This document shows, in pieces, positions 18,079-26,409 of a DNA stretch of 64,000 nt. Below the pieces are notes generated by a model that saw only the letters and a list, made by a program, of their open reading frames with translations, did not search any database and had not been told where the DNA came from. Each line of letters starts with the position of its first letter. The stretch's first letter is position 1. The stretch lies in assembly GCA_016929065.1 (NCBI GenBank), contig JAFGJO010000040.1:26309-90308 (forward strand), given 5' to 3'. A program made the position numbers and the translations under genes. The DNA is from Spirochaetales bacterium. GTDB lineage: Bacteria; Spirochaetota; Spirochaetia; SZUA-6; RPPD01.

Positions 18079-18107
18079 TTGACACGACACGGTTTATCAT
18101 GTGCAAT
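18079..18107 (+). promoter_or_regulatory. probable promoter of the VOC gene
   Basis: TTGACA at 18079-18084, 17-base spacer, TGCAAT at 18102-18107. Good -35, moderate -10. Confidence 0.5.
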
Positions 18108-18133
18108 AAGCCAGAATAATCTGGAGGGATATC

Positions 18134-18502
18134 ATGAAGTTTTGCTGGACAACAATCAATGTGAGCGATATGGAAAAGTCATTGGCATTTTACCGGGATA
18201 TCATCGGGCTTACTATCAACCGCCGCATGTCCCCAAACTCCGATATGGAATTGGCATTCCTTGGTGACGGCGATACACAGCTGGAGCTGATCTGCAATAA
18301 AAAAAACACGGACATCAGCCATGGGAAAGACATTTCTCTGGGTTTTGTGGTTGATTCAACGGAAAAATTCACAGCATTTCTGCAGTCGAAAGAGATTGCA
18401 CTGCACTCCGGGCCCTTTCAGCCGAATCCAAACATCCGCTTTGTTTATGCATTGGATCCAGACGGCTTGAAGATCCAGTTCGTTGAAAATATTGCACAGT
18501 AA
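18134..18502 (+). CDS. VOC-family (glyoxalase I-like) protein
   Basis: 122 residues, one vicinal-oxygen-chelate module pair: FCWTTINVSDMEKSLAFYRDIIGLTINRR at the start and FVYALDPDGLKIQFVENIA at the end. A glutamate (TQLELICNK) and the C-terminal glutamate are placed as metal ligands would be, as in glyoxalase or fosfomycin-resistance type proteins. The substrate cannot be told from sequence. GGAGG lies upstream of the ATG. Single gene, divergent from trpR. Confidence 0.85.
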   Translation: MKFCWTTINVSDMEKSLAFYRDIIGLTINRRMSPNSDMELAFLGDGDTQLELICNKKNTDISHGKDISLGFVVDSTEKFTAFLQSKEIALHSGPFQPNPNIRFVYALDPDGLKIQFVENIAQ

Positions 18503-18585
18503 AGAATGAAAACCATTCTTCTTCCTTAATTTTTATTTGCAACTGCACTCCCCTTTTCCTACAATTGAAGAGGAGGTGCTGCTCA

Positions 18586-19296
18586 ATGAAATACAAATCA
18601 GAACATCACGAAGACTATGAACTGTTAAAGATCACCAAAAAAAGGGATGAATTTACCACGTCCGACCCCTGGCGCGTCTTTAGAATCCAGGGTGAATTTG
18701 TTGAAGGATTTGACGCCCTCTCAAAACTGGGCAATGCGATTGCGATTTTCGGGTCGGCCCGGTTAAAACCGGAAACCCGCTATTACAATGAAGCTGTCAA
18801 AACAGCAGAAATGTTTGCAGAAAAGGGATTGGCAGTGATCACCGGCGGGGGCCCCGGCATTATGGAAGCGGCAAATAAAGGTGCCCAGCAGTCAAAAAAC
18901 AAAAATTTATCAGTTGGATGCAATATTGAACTTCCTTTTGAACAGGAACCAAACCCGTATCAGGACATTTCTTTGAGTTTTCGCTATTTTTTTGTCAGAA
19001 AGATGATGTTTGTAAAGTATTCACTGGGTTTTATCATCTTTCCCGGCGGATTCGGCACCCTCGATGAATTTTTCGAGTCACTCACCCTTTCCCAATGCAA
19101 TAAGATACCCCACTTTCCCATTGCGCTGCACGGGAAAGAGTATTGGGAGGGCCTGCTGGACTGGATAAAAAACACTCAACTAAAACAGGGCTGTATCTCT
19201 GAAACTGATTTAGACCTGTTTCAGGTAACCGATTCACCTGAAGAAACAGTGGATTTTATCATGGGCAAGTGCAGGGAACAGGGATTTTTGGAGTAA
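18586..19296 (+). CDS. LOG-family protein (nucleoside 5'-monophosphate phosphoribohydrolase-like)
   Basis: 236 residues from the ATG at 18586 (AGGAGG nine bases upstream). Rossmann-type fold with the LOG signatures GGGPGIMEAANKGA and FPGGFGTLDEFFE. Homologues release the base from cytokinin-type or purine/pyrimidine nucleotides. The N-terminal 40 residues (DYELLKITKKRDEFTTSDPWRVFRIQGEF) belong to the longer bacterial TIGR00730 group. It is followed by a perfect hairpin without a T-run (19297-19316). Confidence 0.87.
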   Translation: MKYKSEHHEDYELLKITKKRDEFTTSDPWRVFRIQGEFVEGFDALSKLGNAIAIFGSARLKPETRYYNEAVKTAEMFAEKGLAVITGGGPGIMEAANKGAQQSKNKNLSVGCNIELPFEQEPNPYQDISLSFRYFFVRKMMFVKYSLGFIIFPGGFGTLDEFFESLTLSQCNKIPHFPIALHGKEYWEGLLDWIKNTQLKQGCISETDLDLFQVTDSPEETVDFIMGKCREQGFLE

Positions 19297-19344
19297 ACAG
19301 CTGGAAAATCAGCTGTGAAGGAGTCGATATATACTATTATTATC

Positions 19345-19374
19345 TTGACGAGCAAGGGTAATTATCAGTACACT
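19345..19374 (+). promoter_or_regulatory. possible promoter of the phosphorelay cluster
   Basis: TTGACG at 19345-19350, 18-base spacer, TACACT at 19369-19374, about 110 bases before the first gene. Moderate match. Confidence 0.4.
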
Positions 19375-19484
19375 ATCACCAATGTAAAAAATACCCATCT
19401 CGAAAAAAGATTCACACAAAGTTTGGAAATAATATAATTGGGAAGAGGGATATCTATATACTAATACCCTTTAAGGAGTAACCC

Positions 19485-20579
19485 ATGTCTTCGCGGCCGA
19501 CAATTCTTATAATAGAAGATAATCCCGATCACCGTGAGATTTTTTCTGATATATTACACAGCAAATACGACCTTGAATTCAGTGAAACTGAACAGGATAT
19601 CATCGGCCTTATTACCGGCAAGAGTATCAGCCTGGTTGTCCTTGATTATTTCCTCCAGAATAAATACACCGGACTGGAACTGCTGAAGAAAATAAACAAG
19701 CAGGACCCCTTCCTGCCGGTGATTGTCATCACTGCATACGGAGATGAGGACATTGCGGCAGGTGCGATCAAGGCAGGGGCTGCCGAATATATCCGGAAAA
19801 CACCCGACAATAATTTCGGCAAAAAGATAAAACAAAAAATAAAAGAGCTGCTTGATCATCACGAGGTGTTCACCTCACAGGAACGCACAGCGATGATTAC
19901 TTTTTTTACTGAACATATAAACCAGTTTTTGAAAATCTGGAAAGAAAAAATCATTTTTTACAAGGAGCGGATTAATTCTCCTGCCGACGTTGTGGTTAAA
20001 GATGAGCTTTTCCACTCGCTCTTCAAGGCATTTCTTGATGACCTGCAGAGGGAAACAGCTACCGAGACGCTGAATTTCCTTAAAAAAATGATCTGGCAGC
20101 GGAATACACCCATCAGCTCGCTTCTCCTTGTTGAATTATTGAACACATCATTCAAGGAAGCCGCCCGCGAACTGTTGACCCAGAAGTTTCCGCATGCATT
20201 TGACGGCCGCTCACGGTTCATGCAGCGGATCGGGACACTGGTGGATGAAAATGACCTTATGCTCAGCCGTGAATATGAAAAGATCGTCACCGAGTCAACC
20301 ACCCAAATGCTCCAGGCAGAACGGATCAACACAAAACTGCTGCTCATGCGGACTCTTCAGCATGAGATCCGGCAGCCGTTGAGTTTTATATACAACTCTG
20401 CCGAAGTGCTGCTTGCCGATACAGAGGCCGCAGCAGTGCATAAAACAATCGAAGAGATACTTGATCATGCGAAAAAAATAGATGGGCTGCTTTCGGAACT
20501 CGAAAAAGACAGTGAAGCACCTTTAAAAAATTATTCGGATAAACTTCCAATGTATGATTTATCGCAGGATAAGGGATAG
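19485..20579 (+). CDS. response regulator with a lone histidine (DHp-like) domain
   Basis: 364 residues. Receiver domain 1-120 with the phospho-accepting Asp in LVVLDYFLQNKYTGLELL and Lys in AAEYIRKTPDN. A helical middle region (about 125-280) is unassigned. Near the C-terminus a HisKA-like H-box LMRTLQHEIRQPLSFIYNSAEVLL appears at about 290-310, but the protein ends without an ATPase domain. It could act as a phosphotransfer intermediate between the kinases encoded next to it (inference). It is only 3 bases upstream of the hybrid kinase gene. Confidence 0.85.
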   Translation: MSSRPTILIIEDNPDHREIFSDILHSKYDLEFSETEQDIIGLITGKSISLVVLDYFLQNKYTGLELLKKINKQDPFLPVIVITAYGDEDIAAGAIKAGAAEYIRKTPDNNFGKKIKQKIKELLDHHEVFTSQERTAMITFFTEHINQFLKIWKEKIIFYKERINSPADVVVKDELFHSLFKAFLDDLQRETATETLNFLKKMIWQRNTPISSLLLVELLNTSFKEAARELLTQKFPHAFDGRSRFMQRIGTLVDENDLMLSREYEKIVTESTTQMLQAERINTKLLLMRTLQHEIRQPLSFIYNSAEVLLADTEAAAVHKTIEEILDHAKKIDGLLSELEKDSEAPLKNYSDKLPMYDLSQDKG

Positions 20580-20582
20580 GAC

Positions 20583-22799
20583 GTGCAGCAGAAGAAAATT
20601 CTCGTCGTGGAAGACGAACAGGCTCTCCTCACTCTTTATGCCTCGGTTCTTGAAAAAGGCCATAACGGCTATTCATTTGATGTATACCGCGCAGGCAATT
20701 ACGAGGAAGCCATGGTGCTGAGCAACGAACATAATTTTGACATCCTGCTCACTGATTACCACCTCCCCGGAAAAGACGGAATCAACCTGATAAAGAGCCT
20801 CAAACAAAAAGATACAGGAATCGCCTGTATCATTATTTCCGGATATCTGTCGCAGGACATTGTAAAAGCGGCAAAGGACGCCGGAGCGTATACCTGTTTG
20901 AAAAAACCGTGTAGTATTTACATGATCAAGGGAACCATCGAGGAAGCCCTGAAATATCAAAAGTCCAGTGCTCCCTCTGCAGCTGTTTCCGAAACCATTT
21001 CTCCTCACCGTGAAATCCAATGCCTGATCGACAATTACCCGACAGAAACAGTGTTCATCGACAAGTCGCTTTCCATTCAGGCGGTAAATCCCCAGTTTAA
21101 AATGCTGCATCCGGAGGCACTCAACAAGACCTGCTATTCCGAGTTATATAACCGTACGCAACAATGCGGCACGTGTCCCCTGAATGATACCAATGCAGGC
21201 GCGCAATTGTTTTATCATGGAACGCTTGCATCGGGTGAACGCATCAACGAACAGATTGATGCCTGGTACGACCGTGAGGGAGTGCATCACGGCTACATTG
21301 TAAGTTGTGTCCTCCCGGCAGAAGATGAAACTACAGGCTTTCTGGAAAAGCCGCAGGATACATATTTTTTCTTTGCGCTTGATGAACAGGGAACGATCAC
21401 CTACGCAGACAACGCAGTGACCCAGCTTTTTAATCATGGTGATGATATCATCGGCCAGTCCATTGCGCAGTACCTGCACTCCTATTTTATTCAGCTTTTA
21501 ATAAAAGAAGATATGAGCTTTCTGCAGTATGCTGAAAAAAACAGTGGTCATACCGTATCGCTTGATTTCATCACCAAGGATTCCCTGATCCGGCGCACCC
21601 TGGAATGCGAGCTGCGGATCAATAAAGGCGGATTTCCTCCCGAATGGAAAGTCATTGTCATTGGAACCGACACATCGGCAAAAAACGAAATCACCCGGCT
21701 GATCGAATTCGGAAAAGAAACATTCCAGCAGCTGAGGACCGGCCAGTTCGACATGGTCTTTACCATCGACCGCAGTATGGTAATAAAAACCATCAACAGG
21801 GTGACACTGGCAAAGCTGAATGCCCGGCAAAAAGACATGATCGGTTCGAACATGAAAAACCTCTTGTACAACAGAAGAGACCGGTATGCATTTGAACAGG
21901 CGATTCACCAGGTCCAGACGCTCAAGAATGTCTATAATTTGCGGCTTGATTTAAAATACCAGAATAATAAAATTGCATCCCTGGTGAATATCAGTGCAGT
22001 GCGGGATTCATTTAACGACGAAATGGGCTATGTACTGGTTTGCCATGATATCGAACGGCAGCTCCGCATGGAGACCACACTCCAGAGTATTGAACGCATG
22101 CGCGCACTGGGCCAGCTGGCCGCAGGCATTGCACATCAGATCAATAATTACACCAATGCAATTTATGGAAGCACCGATCTGTTAAGCGACACACTCAAGG
22201 AGAACTTTACGGATCATCCTGAGGTAATTGAGGAAACAGAGACAGTCCTCCGGCTGATCCGGGGGAGCATTCACCGGCTGACCGGCCTGACAAAACACCT
22301 GACCACCTTCGCCCGTGCGCAGCAGCCGCCGGTCATCTCTCCGGGAGATGTCAACCGCGTCATCATCGATATCATGAGCCTATTGTGTTCACAGGCGGAT
22401 AAAAAGGAAGTATCGCTAAAAACCGAACTCGATGACCAGCTGCCGCAGGTGCCATTTTCTCCGCTCCACCTCGAACAGGGGCTACTCAATATCATCATGA
22501 ATGCAATGGATGCAGTTGCAGAAAAAACAGGCAAAATCTTGATCACAACATACCGCGATAATGACAATATATATATCGCCGTAAAGGATAACGGACCCGG
22601 CATTCCCGAGGAAATCAAACATCAGCTCTTCGAGGCCTTTGTCACGACAAAGCCGGCGGGCGTCGGAACCGGTCTGGGCCTGAATATTGCAAAAAATATC
22701 ATTGAATCACTAAAAGGAGATATCACCGTAGATTCGGGTCCCGGGGGAACCATCATGACCTTGCGAATTCCAATTCACAATTCTGAAGTCATCTCCTGA
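20583..22799 (+). CDS. hybrid sensor histidine kinase (REC-PAS-PAS-PAS-HisKA-HATPase)
   Basis: 738 residues from a GTG start. N-terminal receiver about 1-120 (ILLTDYHLPGKDGINLI), then three PAS-like regions (about 145-235, 265-370, 380-490), HisKA with LGQLAAGIAHQINNYTNAI, and HATPase with VKDNGPGIPEEIKHQLFEAF and GTGLGLNIAKNII. There is no membrane segment, so it is a soluble kinase. The first PAS has a cysteine cluster CYSELYNRTQQCGTCPL that may respond to redox or metal. Having the receiver at the N-terminus is less usual. Co-operonic with the upstream regulator. Confidence 0.9.
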   Translation: MQQKKILVVEDEQALLTLYASVLEKGHNGYSFDVYRAGNYEEAMVLSNEHNFDILLTDYHLPGKDGINLIKSLKQKDTGIACIIISGYLSQDIVKAAKDAGAYTCLKKPCSIYMIKGTIEEALKYQKSSAPSAAVSETISPHREIQCLIDNYPTETVFIDKSLSIQAVNPQFKMLHPEALNKTCYSELYNRTQQCGTCPLNDTNAGAQLFYHGTLASGERINEQIDAWYDREGVHHGYIVSCVLPAEDETTGFLEKPQDTYFFFALDEQGTITYADNAVTQLFNHGDDIIGQSIAQYLHSYFIQLLIKEDMSFLQYAEKNSGHTVSLDFITKDSLIRRTLECELRINKGGFPPEWKVIVIGTDTSAKNEITRLIEFGKETFQQLRTGQFDMVFTIDRSMVIKTINRVTLAKLNARQKDMIGSNMKNLLYNRRDRYAFEQAIHQVQTLKNVYNLRLDLKYQNNKIASLVNISAVRDSFNDEMGYVLVCHDIERQLRMETTLQSIERMRALGQLAAGIAHQINNYTNAIYGSTDLLSDTLKENFTDHPEVIEETETVLRLIRGSIHRLTGLTKHLTTFARAQQPPVISPGDVNRVIIDIMSLLCSQADKKEVSLKTELDDQLPQVPFSPLHLEQGLLNIIMNAMDAVAEKTGKILITTYRDNDNIYIAVKDNGPGIPEEIKHQLFEAFVTTKPAGVGTGLGLNIAKNIIESLKGDITVDSGPGGTIMTLRIPIHNSEVIS

Positions 22800-22854
22800 T
22801 ATTTCAAAAAAACAGTTATTTTTTTTATATTTGAAAGGGGTTTTTTAAAAACAA

Positions 22855-23301
22855 ATGGAACTAACACAATTGGAGACAATCCTCCTTATCGAGGACAACG
22901 AGGACCATGTAGAACACACAATAGATGCATTACGCGAAGGTAATGTCGTAAGGTCAATTATCGTCCAGAAGGACGGCGACAGTGCGGTCAAATATTTACT
23001 GCGCAAGGATGCCTGGGAGGATCCCAAAAAATCACCCCGACCAAATTTGATTCTGCTGGATGTCAAACTGCCCGGAAAAAACGGGTTTGAAATTCTTGAG
23101 ATCGTCAAAAACAACCCGGATTTGAAAACAATTCCTGTTATCCTGCTTACGACAACCGGCAACAAAGAGGATATCGAGCTGGGAGCACGCCTTGGTGCCA
23201 ATGACTATATTATCAAGCCGGTAGATTTTGACAGTTTTGTCGGAAAAGTAAAGGGCCTTGGAAAATACTGGGCGCTTGTCTCGAACATGGCAGGAAACTG
23301 A
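22855..23301 (+). CDS. single-domain response regulator (Rcp1-like)
   Basis: 148 residues, receiver only. Acidic pair IEDNEDH, phosphorylation site LILLDVKLPGKNGFEILEIVK, switch Thr in VILLTTTGNKEDI and Lys in DYIIKPVDF. The pattern resembles Rcp1-type shuttling regulators that carry phosphate between kinases. Its stop codon is followed by the next kinase's ATG after one base. Confidence 0.92.
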   Translation: MELTQLETILLIEDNEDHVEHTIDALREGNVVRSIIVQKDGDSAVKYLLRKDAWEDPKKSPRPNLILLDVKLPGKNGFEILEIVKNNPDLKTIPVILLTTTGNKEDIELGARLGANDYIIKPVDFDSFVGKVKGLGKYWALVSNMAGN

Positions 23302-23302
23302 T

Positions 23303-24373
23303 ATGTCGCCGCTTGATTTCTTCCACATGCATCCGGAAGTTTTAGAGCATTCGCTGGATCTGCTCTCCCAGGAGGTGGTCTATATCGACCCGTCCTATAC
23401 AATTTTGTGGATGAACAAGGCAAAACAAAAAGCGCACCCCGGCCTGGAAACAGGAATGCACTGTTATGAAGCGTTCGGAAAAACATCGCCCTGCGAATTC
23501 TGTCTGGCGCCCCAGGCGCAGTCACTGGGCTCGAACATAAAAAATCCGGTCTGCCTGATGACCGGAAAGCATCAGAACATTCCCCGTCATATCAACATTA
23601 TGATTTCCCCGGTTGCATTCAGGGAAGAAAAAATACAGGGGTATATTGAAATTGTGGATAATGTCGAAGCCCTGTACCAGAGCAATGAAGAACTTGAACG
23701 GCTTAATCATGAATATGAGAGTGTTATCTATGCGCTTTCCCACGACCTGCGCTCCCCGCTTGTCTCGATCGAGGGTTTTTTAAGCAAGCTGAAAAAAGCG
23801 ACCGAAGCGACACCCGACCCGGCCGTCATTGAACACTGTCTCAACCGCATCCGTGCAAACACAAAGACCATGAACAACCTGGTGAATGTCCTTCTGGATA
23901 CCTCACGGATCATCACCGGCTCGCTGGAACGGGTGGAAGTCAATGTTGAAGAAGCCGCGCGGCACGCAGCAGAACAGTTTGCCGAGAAAGCTGCTGCTCA
24001 GAATGCCGTGATAAAGGTCTTCGGAGAGTTCGGCATTGAGGAATGCGACCGTGTGCGTCTCGACCAGATTTTCGCAAATCTGATCAACAATGCGCTGTAT
24101 CACTGCACAGGGACACCCAATCTGGTAATTGAACTCGGCGGCAAAAAGCATGTCTACTGGGTGAAGGACAACGGCCCGGGGATTCCGGCTGATTTCCAGG
24201 AAAGTGTCTTCGAACCCTTCTCACAGGCAAAGAAAACATCGGGCAAGAACTTCGGCATGGGCCTTAATATTGTCTACCGGATCATCCAGAAACACGGCGG
24301 CGAAATATGGATCGAATCACCGGACGGCGCAGGAACCGCGATCTTTTTCACCTTCAAGGGTGATGCAGGCTAA
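23303..24373 (+). CDS. PAS-domain sensor histidine kinase
   Basis: 356 residues from the ATG at 23303. PAS domain about 10-125 with a cysteine cluster HCYEAFGKTSPCEFCLAP, similar in layout to that of the hybrid kinase two genes upstream. HisKA about 140-205 (VIYALSHDLRSPLVSIEGFLSKLKK), HATPase about 245-355 (VKDNGPGIPADFQESVFEPF, GMGLNIVYRIIQKHGG). Soluble. Probably phosphorylates the Rcp1-like regulator encoded just before it. Confidence 0.9.
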   Translation: MSPLDFFHMHPEVLEHSLDLLSQEVVYIDPSYTILWMNKAKQKAHPGLETGMHCYEAFGKTSPCEFCLAPQAQSLGSNIKNPVCLMTGKHQNIPRHINIMISPVAFREEKIQGYIEIVDNVEALYQSNEELERLNHEYESVIYALSHDLRSPLVSIEGFLSKLKKATEATPDPAVIEHCLNRIRANTKTMNNLVNVLLDTSRIITGSLERVEVNVEEAARHAAEQFAEKAAAQNAVIKVFGEFGIEECDRVRLDQIFANLINNALYHCTGTPNLVIELGGKKHVYWVKDNGPGIPADFQESVFEPFSQAKKTSGKNFGMGLNIVYRIIQKHGGEIWIESPDGAGTAIFFTFKGDAG

Positions 24374-24479
24374 AAAATATCCTCCCTGTATTGTGTTTGT
24401 TTTCGATTCCCGTTAAGCTCCTATAAAACACAAAATCGTCCTGAAAAAATCTTTTAAAAAAACTTTTTCAAGAGGCAGT

Positions 24480-25415
24480 ATGGCAAAAAAATCTGCTTGT
24501 GTGAGCTGCAGCAGTATTTCGTTCTCCCCCCTTTTTTCCTGTAACGACAAAAACATGAATATCCCCGGCGAGTATCATTATCATCGTTGTACACGATGCG
24601 GACTGATTATCCTTGATCCGCGGCCATCTGTAAAACAGCTCCTGCAGCATTATCCGCAAGAAACCTACTATGCGTATTCCACCATCGATACAGACAGCAT
24701 TGAGACAAAAATACGGCAGATCCTGTACCGTGTGTTCTTTGATGTCTCCTATAAAAATATATTAATAAAACTCCTGCTAAAACCGTTTAAATTCCTCTCA
24801 CGCAGTACGCTTATTGCCAAAAAAAGCAGGCTGCTCGATGTCGGCTGCGGGGCCGGCCAGTTTGTTTACGAGATGAAAAAGCTCGGCGCGGATGCACAGG
24901 GAGTTGAACCATACTGCGACGCAAACACAAAAAAGAAACCGGGGATCACCATCTTTCACGGAGAACTCATCAAGGCGAAATTCAGGCCCGGTTATTTTGA
25001 TGTGATCACCATGAATCATGTGCTGGAACACATCCAAAAACCAAAACAGACATTACAGGAAATCTTCCGGATTCTGAAACCAAATGGAAGGTTTATTGTG
25101 GCCGTACCGAATGCAGCATCGCTCGCCTACGGCCTGTTTGGGAAAAACTGGTATCAGATTGATACACCGCGGCACATCTTTTTATACACAACAAAAATAC
25201 TGCGCTCAATGCTTGTATCTTCCGGTTTTACCATAAAAAAAATCAGGTTCAATTCGGGACCCCGGCAGTTTTCCCATTCACTTCTTCACTTTTTTAACAT
25301 CCGATGGATGTACAAATGTATCGGCATCCTTGATATACTGTTTCTGCCGCTTGTTCATGTTGTCAATTTCTTTCATATCGGTGATCAATTCGAAATTATT
25401 TGTACGAAGGAGTAA
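24480..25415 (+). CDS. class I SAM-dependent methyltransferase with N-terminal zinc ribbon
   Basis: 311 residues. N-terminal cysteine motif CVSCSSISFSP...HRCTRCGLIILDPRPS, typical of methyltransferases acting on polysaccharide or lipid precursors. SAM-binding motif LLDVGCGAGQFVYEMKKLG at about 118-136, acidic loop DVITMNHVLEHIQKPKQTL, then NGRFIVAVPN. The substrate is unknown. GAGG lies upstream of the ATG; nine bases separate it from pduL, so the two may be co-transcribed by chance. Confidence 0.85.
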   Translation: MAKKSACVSCSSISFSPLFSCNDKNMNIPGEYHYHRCTRCGLIILDPRPSVKQLLQHYPQETYYAYSTIDTDSIETKIRQILYRVFFDVSYKNILIKLLLKPFKFLSRSTLIAKKSRLLDVGCGAGQFVYEMKKLGADAQGVEPYCDANTKKKPGITIFHGELIKAKFRPGYFDVITMNHVLEHIQKPKQTLQEIFRILKPNGRFIVAVPNAASLAYGLFGKNWYQIDTPRHIFLYTTKILRSMLVSSGFTIKKIRFNSGPRQFSHSLLHFFNIRWMYKCIGILDILFLPLVHVVNFFHIGDQFEIICTKE

Positions 25416-25424
25416 AGTGGTATT

Positions 25425-26039
25425 ATGAAACAGATCAACTTTAGTGACTATCCAATCCCTGTCGAAGTCTCCGCCCATCATGTGCACCTTTCACGCGAAC
25501 ATGTCGAGGCTTTGTTCGGGAAAGACGCCCGGCTGACACCGGTCAAGGAGCTTTCCCAGCCGGGACAGTTTGCTGCCGATGAAAAAGTGACGCTTGTCGG
25601 GCCGAAGGGAAAGGTCGAACGCGTCCGCGTACTGGGGCCTGAACGCAAAGAGACACAGGTGGAAATCTCGAAGACCGAGCAGTATACACTCGGCATTCAG
25701 CCGCCGATCCGCGATTCCGGCAATGTTGCCGGCACTCCCGGCATTATGCTTGAAGGGCCTGCAGGCAGTGTTGAACTTGACCATGGGGTGATCGCGGCAT
25801 TACGGCACATCCACATGACCCCTGATGATGCGAAAAACCTCGGACTCAAGAACTATGATGTGGTTCAGGTTCGTATTTCCGGTGACCGGGAACTCATTTA
25901 CGGCGATGTGCTCATCCGTGTAAATGAATCCTATCGGCTGGTAATGCATATAGATACCGATGAAGGCAATGCCGCCAACGCGGGCCCGGCAACCATCGCC
26001 TATATTGTGAAAATTCAAGAAGGTGCCGACGAACTGTAG
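25425..26039 (+). CDS. pduL: phosphotransacylase PduL
   Basis: 204 residues with two beta-barrel PTAC repeats. Visible zinc-site signatures: VEVSAHHVHLSREHVEALFG near the N-terminus and LRHIHMTPDDAKNLGL in the second half, plus ENVRVLGP-like RVRVLGPERKETQVEIS. It converts acyl-CoA and phosphate to acyl phosphate, for example acetyl phosphate in fermentation. There is no N-terminal encapsulation helix and no shell genes, so it is the cytosolic, housekeeping form. SD AAGGAG. Confidence 0.93.
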   Translation: MKQINFSDYPIPVEVSAHHVHLSREHVEALFGKDARLTPVKELSQPGQFAADEKVTLVGPKGKVERVRVLGPERKETQVEISKTEQYTLGIQPPIRDSGNVAGTPGIMLEGPAGSVELDHGVIAALRHIHMTPDDAKNLGLKNYDVVQVRISGDRELIYGDVLIRVNESYRLVMHIDTDEGNAANAGPATIAYIVKIQEGADEL

Positions 26040-26409
26040 TCTGGCTCACACCTCCTGTGTTCGCCAGCCAATGCAAAAACTGTTTGCTTTGTTAGAGAAC
26101 CCTTCTATCGGATATTAATCACAAGTGTATAAATTTGTGTGTTTTTGCTTTTTTTTAACTTCATTTTGCTGGACATCCTGTCCAGAGTGAAGTTACAGTA
26201 ATATTAAACCTCGGATGAACGCAGATAGACACATTTTTTTGGAAGGGAACGTTGGAGAAAAAGAAACCGCGAATTTCCAGGAATTAACAAAAAAAAGAGA
26301 GAAATAGTTTTTAAATAAGGAAACCAGGTTTTCAGGCAAAGAATGGCATAACAGATGTTTTCCAAAGCCCGGTTGATTTCTCTCCTTCTTTGCAGTATCT
26401 TCTCAATCT
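26040..26409. other. gene-free interval with hairpins and intergenic repeat modules
   Basis: 370 bases. A stem CTGGCT/AGCCA with inner CACA/TGTG follows pduL (26041-26070). A two-part hairpin AACTTCA...CTGGACA/TGTCCAG...TGAAGTT spans 26157-26194. Phrases of the dispersed family follow: GATGAACGCAGATAGACACA (26216-26235), AACCGCGAATTTCCAGGAAT and the inverted CCTGNTTTCCTTAT module (26315-26328). Confidence 0.6.
26157..26194. repeat. two-step inverted repeat
   Basis: Outer arms AACTTCA/TGAAGTT and inner arms CTGGACA/TGTCCAG, loop TCC, unequal internal loop (5 versus 2). Would fold as a stable RNA hairpin; no T-run follows. Confidence 0.7.
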
